The notes under the pieces were generated by a model. That model made no database searches and was not told the origin of the DNA. It was given only the letters and a program-made list of their open reading frames with translations. The position numbers and the translations under genes were made by a program. From positions 1,163,001 to 1,227,000 of the forward strand of contig CANTUQ010000035.1 of the NCBI GenBank assembly GCA_947683425.1: a DNA stretch of 64,000 nt, given 5' to 3'. The stretch is from Excoecaria cochinchinensis (taxonomy: Eukaryota > Streptophyta > Magnoliopsida > Malpighiales > Euphorbiaceae). Below, piece after piece: positions 1-11,144 of the stretch; position 1 is the stretch's first letter, and every line of letters begins with the position of its first letter.

Positions 1-597
1 GATGTTCAACTAGATGTAAAGTAGTGTGATGATTGATTACTCATTATCTCAAAGTATATGTTATAAATATGTGAAGTTGTTATATGAGCATAAAATGTTT
101 AGATCGCGTAAATATATGGTTATATAAATGTTCTCATGTGTGTTAAGTTAATGGTTATGTTTTTTGAATATTATTATGGTATACATATTTCTCTTGGTTT
201 TGTTCCTCCCCACTAAGCGTTATCACTTAGCACGGGTTGTTTTCCTGTGTAGGTGGTAGGTTTGGTTGGAGTCGGCCATTTGCAGGTCGGCCACTAGGAG
301 TTCATAGATGGAGTTCTTTTTGTCTTTTGTTATTACTATTGCCCATGTATATGCTTATGTTTTGTAAAGAGATATTGATTTCAACAGTGTAACTTTTTGT
401 AAAGGAATATTATAGTATATGTATATAAAAAGGTTTACAAATCTCTTTTGTAATATTGTACCAACTTTTAATATTATTAGATGTTTTAATCTCTTTTTGA
501 TTTTAAAAACATTTTTTGATATCATTTATGCATGCTTATTTGTGTCTGCTTGCGTAGCACTCCGGTATCCTTCTAACGGGGGTATCGGGGTGTTACA
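1..597 (+). mobile_element. 3' end of a family A Ty3/gypsy LTR
   Basis: The segment ends in GGGGTGTTACA at 597 and is the reverse complement of the LTR ends starting at 32599 and 46115, so it belongs to the same LTR family in the opposite orientation. It holds the family's stem-loop (213-230) and a pyrimidine-rich YAG (251-252). No primer-binding site follows at 598, so this is a 3' or solo LTR rather than a 5' LTR. The upstream part lies outside the window. Confidence 0.8.
211..253 (+). promoter_or_regulatory. LTR stem-loop plus 3' splice-site-like motif (family A)
   Basis: CTAAG (213-217) pairs with CTTAG (226-230). About 20 nt later a T-rich run ends in TGTAG followed by GTGGTAGG. The same arrangement, stem-loop then YAG/GT, recurs in six other LTRs of this window. 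A splice-acceptor role is inferred from the pyrimidine tract and AG. Confidence 0.5.
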
Positions 598-1228
598 TAA
601 ACAGTATACATTACATGGATACACATATTCGACGAGTCAAAAGTCCTACATTTCTCATATAATATACATTACTCATTTAAATTTCCTTGTTTTTTTTACT
701 TATTGCCTGCATGAACGAAGTAGTGGATAACGGGTTAAAACAGATAAGTACCCGAGGGCATCCCTACATAGAGGGATCCAATCAAGGATCCAAAAACACA
801 TAGGGATCCACAACCGAAATCCAAACAGAGGGGGATCCACAACCGAAATCCAAAACAGAGGGGGCATCTACAACCGAAATCCAAAGAGATAAGCTGCAAT
901 AACAAAGGACTCTATAGACATGCCTATCTATCCACCACTCGACTAACGTAGGCTAATATTCATAATTCAATTATTCACATTGTCACATTAAATATTAGTT
1001 GCATTAGCTATTTTATAAATTAATTCCATATGCATATAATTCATTTGATAGGCAAATTAACCATTATTTAATTCATAGAACATAATTCATGGTGTTAATT
1101 AAAATGTAGATCAAAATGTACAAAAGAATAAGTAACTTAAATGAGAGATGGGCGTACAATTATTATGATCATATATATATATTTGTAACACATAGCATAA
1201 AATTCTCATATAATAATATTTTTCACAT
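598..1228 (-). mobile_element. LTR-like remnant, family uncertain
   Basis: AT-rich non-coding DNA with no credible gene. It carries an imperfect copy (914-927) of the palindrome followed by CTATCCA that marks family A and B LTRs, preceded by GGACTCTAT as in family B (AGACTCTAT). This suggests a minus-strand LTR of a related family. It may belong to the same LTR as the B repeat that begins near 1229. Boundaries are not resolved. Confidence 0.45.
802..890. repeat. Three tandem copies of a 30-bp unit
   Basis: Three successive units contain CCACAACCGAAATCC or a close variant with 30-bp spacing (about 803-830, 831-860 and 861-890). The third copy has diverged (CATCTACAACC). This is a short minisatellite within LTR-like sequence. 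Confidence 0.85.
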
Positions 1229-1758
1229 TCAATATTTAAAAAAAAGATCCTTAATACTTTACATGGTACCACACAATATATTTACACACACATTCATTAA
1301 CTTTCATGTCACAATATTATATGAATACCATTATCCTATCAATCTCATTTAATTTCTTGTTAATAATACTAGCTTCACAAGCACATTTAACATTATCATA
1401 TAAATTAATATCACATCATTTAGTACTAACATAACATCAATAATAGCATACACACGCTTAACGTTTCAATAAGCACTTTCAACCAAGTTGCATTGCTCAT
1501 GAACAATTAATATGGCATGCCAATTCATTTTTAACTTTATTCGGTAATTTTTGATTAATTACACCATTAATTACTTCACTAATTACTTATGTTTCCAAGT
1601 GGTAACCACCCAAATATTCATCATACAGCTCTAGACATGTATTGGATAAGTTCTAAAAAATTTCGGTTTAGTTCGGGTTCAATTCGGGATGAAAATAATG
1701 GACCATAAAGTCAAAACAGGGGGTAAGGGATAGCCACACCTAAGGGATGGGCATCCCA
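1229..1758 (-). repeat. B1 repeat, first segment
   Basis: The sequence from ATTCAATATTTAAA onward matches 19172-19720 closely. It is the first of three pieces of repeat copy B1, interrupted after TCCCA (1754-1758) by the solo LTR. With 7076-8451 and 18757-19171 it adds up to about 2.32 kb, the length of the uninterrupted copy B2. No coding sequence is seen. Confidence 0.8.
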
Positions 1759-2923
1759 GGTAATGGCCTGAATATCGGGTCAGTAGTAATCAGCAAAATT
1801 TTTAGAGTATGTAGTGTGAATTTTAGGTGAAAATATCAGTAATTGGGTCCTAAAAGACAGAGGAGAAGAAAGGTTAAACGTGCTCAGGTCAGGGAAGCCC
1901 CTTATGGGTGACTTTTTGGGAATCCGAAGGTGAAAAATATTTTATTGGACCATTGGAAAGTACAGGTTATTACGAGTCTGATGGTATAATTTGGAGTAAA
2001 AATGAGGTCAAATAGGCTCCGGTTCGATTTAAATAGTAATTAGGTTTGATCGAGACTTTAAAGATAGTAAATGACCTCCGAAAAGTTACTGAAGGCACAG
2101 ATAGACTCAGAATACTGTGTAGAACAGTTGAGTAGTGAAAAAGTAATTTTATAATGGCACTGAAAAATGAGTGAATCGAACCGATTTAATTGAACTGGAC
2201 CGGAGATGGATCTTAATTAGGGTGGAACAAAGGTCAAATGAGCTATTAAGAGTCACATGAAAGTTAAGGATAAAAAGTGAACCGGACCGGACCGGTCGGA
2301 CCAGTTGACTTTGGTTTGACTAGTTTGATCGGACTCTAAATAGAGTTATAGACCTCGAAAAAATTATTTGAAAGCATGGAATTGCTTGAAATATCATGGA
2401 GAATTAAATGGTAATGAAAAATGAATTTTACGGTGAGATACAAAATTGAGTTATCGGACTGGTAAGAAATTATCGGATCGGGAAACGGTCTCCAATTGAG
2501 CTAAAATTTTATGTGGAGGCTAAATTATATATTTTAAGAATTATGAATTTAATTTTGGGAGAAATTGATCTTGGTAAGTAAGAGAAATTATTTTGAATTG
2601 CTTATTGGGCCTAATTCTTAAAAGGGCTTAGAATTAGGTTGGCCCAATTGGTTGGACAAAGCTCAACCCATCAAAATCGCCTACATAAACCCCTAAAGAT
2701 CAAAAAACCCTAGAAAGCTCTCCATTTCTCTCCACCCTTCTCCATGGCCGAATGGTACTTCTCACATTTCTCTTGAATTTTCTTCATTCCTCTCTCAAGT
2801 TCCCACCAAATCCAACCTACCCAAGTAAAATCCAGCCTCTCATTTCCATGATAATGGTCTCAAAAGTTCATTTAAAGTGGAATAAGTTGGAGAAAATAAG
2901 TGGAAGAGTTTATTTGTTAAATT

Positions 2924-2932
2924 GAGGTATGT
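2924..2932 (+). promoter_or_regulatory. Putative 5' splice site in family C LTR leader
   Basis: GAG/GTATGT, a good plant donor consensus, about 240 nt after the TATA-like ACATAAA and a CT-rich leader containing CTCTCCATTTCTCTCC. It sits where families A, B, the B repeat and Tat have their donors. Inferred from consensus only. Confidence 0.4.
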
Positions 2933-4559
2933 AAAGTTGATATTTTTAAATTGGTTTAAGGGTTCAAATAGGTACTTTACGATGTCTAGAGTATGTTTAT
3001 GTAAATATATTGTATAAAGGAAAAAAAATTTTGGTGATTTCTTTGGATTGTATATTCAGCCACTTAAGGATTTCAAAGGAAACAGTGTTGTTTCTTGGAG
3101 TAAAGGCATGAAAAGCATGCTTATGATGTGGAGAACAAGAAAATAAGGTTAGTGGATATAATATCCTCCTTTTTCCATGTTAAAAGTATGATTTTTAGTT
3201 ATGTTTAAACATAAAGTATGTGAAATATGCATGTTTAATTTAATCAAACCATATAATCATGTTTAGGAAGGTTAAAAATGATGATATGAATATTTAAAAT
3301 GAGAAAAAAAGGTTGGCATAATGAATCTCTAGTTAGGCCGAATGGTATATCACATGATTTTGATGTGTTTTGATGATGTTTAGGGCATGTTTATGAAGTA
3401 TACATGGTATTTCGCATGTGATCTATTTAACGGTATGTGTTAGAGCATGTGAAAATATCATGATGTATGATGTATGTATGTGGTCTAATGGTTATCATGT
3501 GTAAAGGTAAGATTTTGATGAGTTTTAATGAAAATTAATGGCATAGCTATGTTATTCAACATGTAAATGACATAAATAAATGTTAAAGTTGATGAAAAGA
3601 ATTGAGAGTGAAAGATTAGTATGTAGGTTAAATGGTATATATGGGTTGTTCATGATGTATGATGATGTTTATAGCATGTTTATGGTGTATACATGGTATT
3701 TGGCATGTGAACTAGCTAATGGCATGTGTTAGAACATGAAAAAGTTACATGATTTATGATGTGCATGTGAGGCCGAATGGGTTATGTATATAAAGGTATA
3801 ATTTTAATGCGTTTTAATGTGAAATAATGGTATGGCTATGTTATTCAACATGCGAATAGCCTAAATACATGTTAAAGTTGATAAAAAGAATTAATGGTGA
3901 AAAGTTAGTATGTTGGCGGAATGTGTGCATGTTTGTATACAAGTGTACCATGATGAAATGATGATCTTTTATGGCATGTGATGGTATAAGGATGATAATC
4001 ACATGTATAATGATTGAATTGTATGAAAAAAGAATGGAATAATATGATGAAATTCCATGAAATGTATGAATGGTAACTTAAAGATGTGAGAAATGGATTA
4101 TTGGTGCCCTTTGTAGTATTCTGGTAGTAAAGTCTAGTTCAGGATATGTTGGCTAGCCATAGAGTCATAAGACCGCGGGTGTGAGAATGCGTCTCACTTT
4201 TCTGTAGGCTAATGACGGTCCTACCTCACTGTATTTAAAAGTTAAAATATTTTAAAAAGAATATAAAGACAAGGGTGGTCCCTCAGGATTCCTCTGGTAT
4301 GTATTAAAGACTGAAGTGATCTTTCGGGGTCCTTCAGGTTATTCGAGCCTTTAGGGGTTCGGGTCTCGTTTATCCTGATCTTAGATGTCTGCCAATATTG
4401 TACAGGGGGCAATTTGGTAAAAATGAGCTTAAAATATTTAAATTATGAATAAAGTGATACTTGCATGAAAAATAGACATAATTAGAATTATGTAAAAACT
4501 TTGAGGACATAATGGGAATTTTATCCACATGTATGTTATTAAAGATTAATGAAGGTAAA

Positions 4560-6200
4560 TATGTCATTAATTAGTTAAATGTGAAAATTGGTAACTATTT
4601 AAGGACTAAAATATAATTTGGCATGAAATTGATAATTAGAGGCCAAAAATGTAATTTGCATGTTGAGTAATGTAAAACGGTAAAGGAAAATGAATTAATG
4701 GCATTATGGTAATTTTAGTAAAGTTTAAGGACCTAATTGTAATTTTACCACATTTAGGGACAAAATAGAGAATATGGACTTTTATGCGTATTAAATGTGT
4801 GAATGCCCTTAATTAAGTGATTTAATGATAATTTATTTGTTAAATAATAAATTAAATAAACTGATAAATTAACTTAGTGGCATAATTGAAAATAAAAGTA
4901 AGAAGAAGAGTAAAATTATAATTTAGTAAAAGTTTAGCGGCATTAAGGTAATTATAGTACTTATGCAATTAAATTTATTAGAAATAATGTTAAATGAGAA
5001 AATAAGTGAAAATGGGACTAAATTGGAAAAAATAGAAAGTTTAGTGGTAAAATAGTAATTTTACACCTAATGGATAAGAATGGAGTAAGTTAGGTAAAAA
5101 GTGTAACTTAAGGGTTAATTATGTAAATAAATAAAAATGTAGGGTTAAAATGGTAAATTGGCATGAAAGTGGTTAAGTAGGGATTAAATTGTAATTTGGT
5201 AAATGTTGAAGGTTAAAGATGGAAACTAAGTATATATAAAGGTAAAAAGGTAATTAATAGTAATTTAAGGGTAATTTGGTAATTAAGTGAAATAAGGGAC
5301 TTAGATGGAATTATGATAAAAGTTAGGGACGTAATTGGAATTATTGGAAAAGATGAGGACCTAAATGAAAATATGTAATTTTATGTGTACTATATATGTT
5401 TATGTCCTTAATTGACATTAAGAATATTTTTGTATGTATAGAAATTAAATGAATTAAATATTAGGATAATTGATATTAAAGGTATTATTTATATTCATGA
5501 GGCATGCATGTGAATTTGGTTTTGTGGATAGTTGATTATAGTAAGGGCCTGAATGATTTTTAATGAAGATTATTGCGTATAAATAATTGAATGAAGTAAA
5601 GAATTATTCAAGGGCAAGATTGTAATTTAAGTAATATTTAAAGGACATAGGTGTAAAATAGTCGAAGAATAATAATTTTATAAGGACTAAGTGGCAATTA
5701 CATGATAGATAATAAATAAAGATAATAATAAGTAAATTAATGGCATTGTTGTAAATTAGTGTGAAGTTTAGAGATTAAATTACAAATTGACGATAGCAAT
5801 GTAAATTTAAGGATTAAAATGTAATTAATAAGTACTTTGAATGATAACTGTATTATTGAATATAAATGAAGAAATTTATAATAAGAGTAATTATAATGAT
5901 GGTATTAACTCTGACATTAAAGTTTATGTCAATATTTAAATTGAGGTAAAGAAACAAGTATGTAACTGTTAATATTAATAATAATATTAACAATAGTCAA
6001 ATAATATAAATTGTAACAATGAGTAGTGGCAATGCTAGTAAAAAGATAAAATAGGTTATTATATATATATATAAGGTAAATGAATTATCAGAAGTAATTA
6101 AAAGATAGTGTAAGATAATTAACAAGTAGCATAATTATGAGCTAGTTATGTGGAAATAAAATAAATGAAATTTAAAGTCTGTAGTATATAGTACATATGA
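4560..6200 (+). repeat. Degenerate short repeats in family C LTR
   Basis: AT-rich sequence built from many variants of a motif close to AGGGACTAAATTGTAATTT (for example near 4610, 4730, 5180, 5310 and 5760). The matching part of the second family C LTR (27780-28950) has the same texture. No coding potential is seen. The spacing is irregular, so this is a degenerate array rather than a clean satellite. Confidence 0.6.
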
Positions 6201-6798
6201 AAGTAAAAATGTTATTAGATAATTGAAAAGTTATTAGAAGTTTAGGGTAATAATGAGTCATAAAACCTTATAACTGAAGCAAGTTAGGACTGTCAGTAAA
6301 ATCTCCAAAGCTAAATAGGAAACAATGTAAATGTGTTTTGATTACAGCTTTAATCATGGTGTTGTAAAAGAAGCGATTAAATGAAAAATAGTAATGTAAG
6401 CATAAAGCATAAAAAAAGATTGGTATTAATAGAATAGAGCAAAGGGCATAATGAAGGAACAATAACTGTTCTAGCAAATAATTTAGTAATTGATGCTGTA
6501 CCTAAATATGACTGAATATTAAATAGTGGACTGAACATAAAAGTATTAATGTTAAAGATAACAGTGCAGTCAAAAGTAATGCCAATAACTGAAATGAAAA
6601 TGTTAAGGTATAATTATTGAATAATACAAAAGATACATCGATTGTAACTGAAAGAAAGGATTGAATAAGACACTATTGTGAGACTTAAATTTAGAAAATT
6701 TAAAGATTGCAATGTTCATATAGTCTAAATAAAGAAAAATATTTGTGTGCTCATGCATATTAGTTTTAGTCATGGAAAATTTAGGATATGTATCCACC

Positions 6799-6845
6799 AC
6801 TGGGCATTTCAATGCTCAGTGCGTACTATTGTTGCTGTGCACAGG
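6799..6845 (+). promoter_or_regulatory. LTR stem-loop plus 3' splice-site-like motif (family C, copy 1)
   Basis: ACTGGGCAT (6799-6807) pairs with ATGCTCAGT (6812-6820) around the loop TTCA, with one G-T pair. It is followed by a T-rich run ending in GCACAG/GTTGTG, with AG at 6843-6844. The second family C copy has a perfectly paired version at 30718-30737. Confidence 0.55.
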
Positions 6846-7070
6846 TTGTGAAGATAAGTCGAGTTGTGGATCGAATGCAGATGTGTAAGCATAGGTATGG
6901 CATGTACATGATTTTCAATGGATTGCTTTATTATTGTTATTATTTTGTTTATATGTATAATTGATGTTAGAATGCGAAAAATTTTTACTGAACTACCTCT
7001 TGTAGCATCCATTTATTCAGTTGCTGTACCGGTATTCGTATCAGTATATGTAAAGTATAAGAGTGTTACA

Positions 7071-8451
7071 TCCCATACCTTAGGGATGGGAGTCTCTCAC
7101 TAAATGACGCATGAAGGACGGGCTAACCCAAAACAGCTCCTGCACAAACTCTGTTTCACCAAAGCAGATTGTAACCTCAAATTAATCCTCCAAATCACAT
7201 AGAAAATGTCAATTTTAATCAAAATGGTCTTTCGAACAATTAAACCTCAGGATGTTAGCTTTCTAGTGGTCATTTGGAGCTAAAACAAGGGAGATATGCC
7301 CAAATTTGTCTACACTGCCCCAAAGACCAGCCTAGAAAATTTAGCTATTAGAATGAGAAATTTTGAGGCCCTTAGAGTCCAAAATAAAGTATATCTATTT
7401 CTACAACATTTTTAGCGAAAGAAGTCCCAATTCTAACCCAATTAGAATCATATAATTTGGAGTTATAACTCTTGATTTATGCTCAAAACAGTCATCAATG
7501 GCAATCTGCCCCTTTGGACAAAACTGCACTATGTAAATCAATTAACCTAAATTCAACTAATTTGACCCAATTAATCCACCAAATTCAACCAAAATCAACA
7601 TAACACATACAGAAACATTTCAGAATATTCAATTCAATAATAAATTTTCAATAACACAAAAATTAACATAACAATCCCACTTCACCTACTTCATTTTCTT
7701 GGCTCACTTTGCTCCTACTTCACCTACCATTACCTTGCCTTAAGTACCAATCACTTTCTCTTCCACAGAATATCATGAAACCATCAATAAAAAAACCAAT
7801 CAAAGTTCTCATCTTTACGAACCAAAGGTAGATAAGAAGAAATCAAACAACAAATTCTTACCTTAAAAAGCTTATAAAAACTCAAGAATCAACTTATCCA
7901 ATTTTGAGACAACCTTAAGCAAACTTTAAGGGAGGATTTACCCAAATGAATGAAGAAGAAGAAGATGATGATGAAAATTCAGATTTCTTTTCCCTTGAAT
8001 GACCAGCCAAGAATGGACACAAAAGGCCAAAATTTACCACTTCACACCTTAGATATGCATGTATTGTATTAGCTGGCTCACTCATCATATGACACTTGTA
8101 TTCCACTTAAACACACCTTAATCCAAATTAGGCTTAGTTGATCTCATATTAACTTAATTAATCACTTACTAATCATTTTAATTACACAATATCATATTAA
8201 TCACTTGACTAACTTCTTTTATGCAATTAAGTCCCAAATTTCAACTTATGGATTTTACTCCTTCAAAAATAGATTCTATCCATCATTTTGTACAATCAAT
8301 TTGAACTTACAAATGATAGAATTAGAAAAAATGTTCTTCTATAATTTTATTTGTCTATATCTTAAATTGCTAATGGTAAAAATTTAGATCAATTGGAATT
8401 AAAACCTAGGATTTATAGCCTTAGAGATACATACTATTCCATGAACCCGAC
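7071..8451 (-). repeat. B1 repeat, middle segment
   Basis: It continues repeat copy B1 after the solo LTR and matches 19720-21092 of copy B2. Read on the minus strand it holds a leader and the donor-like AAG/GTAAGA near 7861; the TATA-like box of B2 is mutated here (8049-8060). A GAA-rich microsatellite lies at 7948-7975. It ends in CCGAC (8447-8451), the target duplication of Tat1. No protein-coding sequence is supported. Confidence 0.75.
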
Positions 8452-10204
8452 TGTAGACACCAGGTCCTAAGGCAGCCCAGATCAGAGTTACCCAATGATG
8501 ATAAGATGCCTGTTCAGATGCAAAAAGGTTAAAAATAATGATTTCCTTATCAAATTTTGCATTTTAGAGTGAAAAAATAAAAATAATAAAAAATATTTTG
8601 AAAATTAGATTTGAAAAATGGGGTTTAAAAATTATAGTATTTTTTTGTTCAATTTAAAAAAAAAATTTCCACAAGTGTCGATGCGCGCTGCAGCAGGCGC
8701 GCGTGTACAGTGCCTGTGCGCCGAGCGCCAGCTCACATCGTAGGTCGTCGCCCGTGCGGAGCGACGTGCAGCGCGCATCAGCGCACTACTCCGCGCGATC
8801 GATGCTCGTCGGGCGCGCCGACGAGCGTCGGTCGCACCTGTCACGCCGTAAACGCTCATTTTGCCCAATTTCAATTTTTGTCGATTTTTTGACCTAAATA
8901 TCCATTTTTTATCCCATTTTTGGTATTTTTATATATTTTTTTCAGTTTTTAAAATTAATAAATTAATTTTTTAATTTAATTTAATTTATCCTTAATATAA
9001 ATGTGAAGGATTTAATTTTATCTTTTAAATTCTAATTTGAATTCAAAATGATTTGATTTTACCCTTAAATCTAATTTGAATTTAAAAATATTTGGTTTTA
9101 TTTTCTAAAATCAGGTTTGAATTCAAATGGATTTGATATATATCTTTAAAGGATTTAAATTTTAAAAAGGATTTTGTTTTTAAATTCAAATTTTGAAAAG
9201 GATTTGATTTTTAAATTTAAATTTTAAAAAGATTTGTTTTTGAATTTTGAATTTCAAAAAGATTTAAATTTTTTATCTTCATCCTCATTTACCTATCTCC
9301 TTTTAGTTTATCTTCATTCCAATTTGTTGTAAATATTATTTTCATCCCGCTAATATAAAAATGGTTAAATGTTTTTTATTAATTAAATTGGGATCTTTTG
9401 TAAATTGAGGACCAATGTCCTATTTTTTCAGCAAATAAAACCGACACTTCAAAAAATTATTTTGTAATAAATATTTATGCGGGGACCAATGTCCTCACCC
9501 TTAATGTATATCCCATTTTATGCATGCTTTGTATTTTATTTACAATGGGGGTTGTATTTTGCCCCTAGTTTTGTTGTAATCTATCTTTAGATGCTTTATT
9601 TTAATGTTGCTTTTATTTATTATTTCCCTTGGATGGATAATTTGTGCTTTAATTTAATTGCACCAAATTGAATAGAAATGGGATGAAACACTAAATTCAA
9701 AACTCAATTATAAACTTAATCAAGGTATAAATAAATGGGAAGTCCCGAACCTACTCTGGTCTTTGGGCTCAACGAGGCGAGAGGGCCATCTCAGCATTCT
9801 GGGGTGGAAGCCTCCAAGACACCTCTTGTGTCCCGTAAAAAGGCTTAAACTTGCGCAGTCCTAGGCGCCACGAGACGAGAGGGCCATCCTAATGTTCTAT
9901 TAGGGTGGAAGCCTCCAAGACACCTCTGGTTTGCCCAAGCACGAGGCGAGAGGACCATCCTATTATTAGGGTGGAAGCCTCCAAGGCACCTCCAGGCTTG
10001 CCTATGATGGACATAGCAGCGCTCTCTTAGGCTCACTGAGGCTAGACGACCTTTCCCAATGTTCTATTGGGTGGCGACTCCATGAAACCTCCTTGTTGCC
10101 CAAAATGGACGCACTTGTAATTTCTTACAAGTTCTTATGAACCTCATCCCGAAAGCCCTAAAAGCGGGCGGTTCGGGGCTCCCCGGGGTTCAGCGCGCGC
10201 CACA
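8452..10204 (+). mobile_element. Tat1 5' LTR (1753 bp, promoter region deleted)
   Basis: It begins TGTAGACACC and ends GCGCGCCACA directly before the primer-binding site. Compared with the 3' LTR it lacks about 590 bp (equivalent to roughly 17311-17902), joined at about 9294 between two TTTACC(C)TAT sequences. The missing piece holds the TATA box and the leader. It contains a GC-rich block (8683-8850) with a hairpin of arms GATGCTCGTCGG (8801-8812) and its complement (8818-8829, one wobble). Confidence 0.9.
9773..10105 (+). repeat. Degenerate tandem repeat in Tat1 LTR
   Basis: Four degenerate units of about 70-95 bp share CGAGGCGAGAGGGCCATC, then a TATTAGGGTGGAAGCCTCC-like block, then ACACCTC. 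The 3' LTR equivalent (about 18376-18640) has lost roughly 80 bp between two units. The last unit contains GGGTGGCGACTCC, a sequence also present near the ends of the other Tat LTRs here. Confidence 0.75.
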
Positions 10205-10205
10205 A

Positions 10206-10223
10206 TGGCGACTCCACTAGGGA
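10206..10223 (+). other. Tat1 primer-binding site (tRNA-Arg type)
   Basis: TGGCGACTCCACTAGGGA starts one base after the 5' LTR. TGGCGACTC-type sites complementary to tRNA-Arg are known from Ogre/Tat elements. The two other LTR ends of this type (54975 and 59584) are followed by TGGCGACTCCACTGGGG. Confidence 0.85.
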
Positions 10224-11119
10224 CACTTAAAAGAGACTTCGCTTCGAAAGTACCTTAGTTAAAACTTGCAATTGAGTTTTAATTTAAAAATTTCATCCTT
10301 TTTTGAAATTGCATTTCATCTCATTAGAGCCTTAGATCTATGCTAGTTTTGTCCCTCTTTTAGCCCCGGTGTGTTCCCGAAGCACGACCCTATGTTCACT
10401 CAATGTATGGAAGTGTTAAGGATAATCACCAACTCAAGCCTCGTACCATCATGGTATATTAAATGGAGACCCAACCGGTCGTTATGCTCGTGATAAGCTA
10501 GACTCATTGGCAGGGACCATGCTTGGGTAGATCTAAAGTATTATCACCCTGGCCAAAGCTCATGTAATGGTAATAGATACTTCCCCTAGGTGGTATGAGC
10601 CATGATACCTTGGTTGCTATATCGATAATTATGTATTGGATAAACCCAGATAATTTGATTAGTCACCTAATCAAAGGCTTTCAAGCCCCGATAGGCCCAT
10701 GTCGATTTATTCGGACTGCCTAAATACACAATGGTCAAAATCCATGCGTATGCACATTAGTTAAGAGAGGTTATGCTGCTGATTTTTCACCGTGCACCAT
10801 GCACGTCCATCAGGTTCCCTGTTAACCCATGGACCAATCCCACCTAGGAAAGAGACTATGACCTTGTGTGCGGGAGTAATAAGGTTGGAAGGACCTATGT
10901 GCTAGCATGTGATTTGTGGATGATGCATTGCATATTCATGTCATTCATGCACAAATAAAATTTTTTATTTCCTCCCTATGTATACATCCTATTTTTTCCA
11001 TATAATTATTACATGTACACATCATCCTGTGTATGGTTTTTTAAATGTTTTCACATGTATCATTGTAATATCTTTTAGCCATTGCATACCATTTGTTGTA
11101 TTACATATTATTCATGCAT
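10224..11119 (+). other. Tat1 5' untranslated leader with conserved blocks
   Basis: No ORF is supported. Two stretches are conserved in the other Tat copies: around 10451-10535 (with GCTCGTGATAAGC, a small hairpin) and around 10789-10890 (CACCGTGCACCATGCACG onward). Related copies are at 31265-31345, 54650-54735 (minus), 59260-59345 (minus), and 54300-54390 (minus), 58890-58990 (minus), 61322-61420. Conservation of non-coding leader suggests an RNA role such as packaging; this is inference. Confidence 0.55.
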
Positions 11120-11144
11120 CATTTTAACTCTTTAATCTTTCAGC
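11120..11144 (+). promoter_or_regulatory. Putative 3' splice site upstream of Tat1 gag
   Basis: A pyrimidine-rich run ends in CTTTCAG at 11143, then CCATCAAAGACC. Tat2 (53979-53996, minus) and the plus-strand Tat fragment (61510-61524) keep the YAG/CCAT junction at the same distance from gag. It lies about 120 nt before the gag start codon. A splice role is inferred. Confidence 0.5.

Larger units (their letters stand above)
1759..7070 (+). mobile_element. Solo LTR, family C (about 5.3 kb)
   Basis: The insertion is flanked by the perfect 5-bp duplication TCCCA (1754-1758 and 7071-7075), and the empty site is seen in repeat copy B2 (around 19715-19725). The 3' end GTGTTACA is the expected inverted partner of a start TGTAA; the actual start is GGTAAT, so the terminal T has probably mutated. 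There is no internal coding region and no primer-binding site, which fits a solo LTR left by LTR-LTR recombination. A TATA-like box (2682-2690), a gene-like leader with a GAG/GTATGT donor (2926/2927), a stem-loop (6799-6820) and an acceptor (6843-6844) lie inside. A related LTR is at 26963-31045. Confidence 0.8.

Noticed and set aside
8632..8897. Overlapping arginine/alanine-rich ORFs in a GC-rich block
   Set aside because: GC-rich LTR segment open in several frames on both strands; same situation at 63059-63325. No homology expected from such composition.
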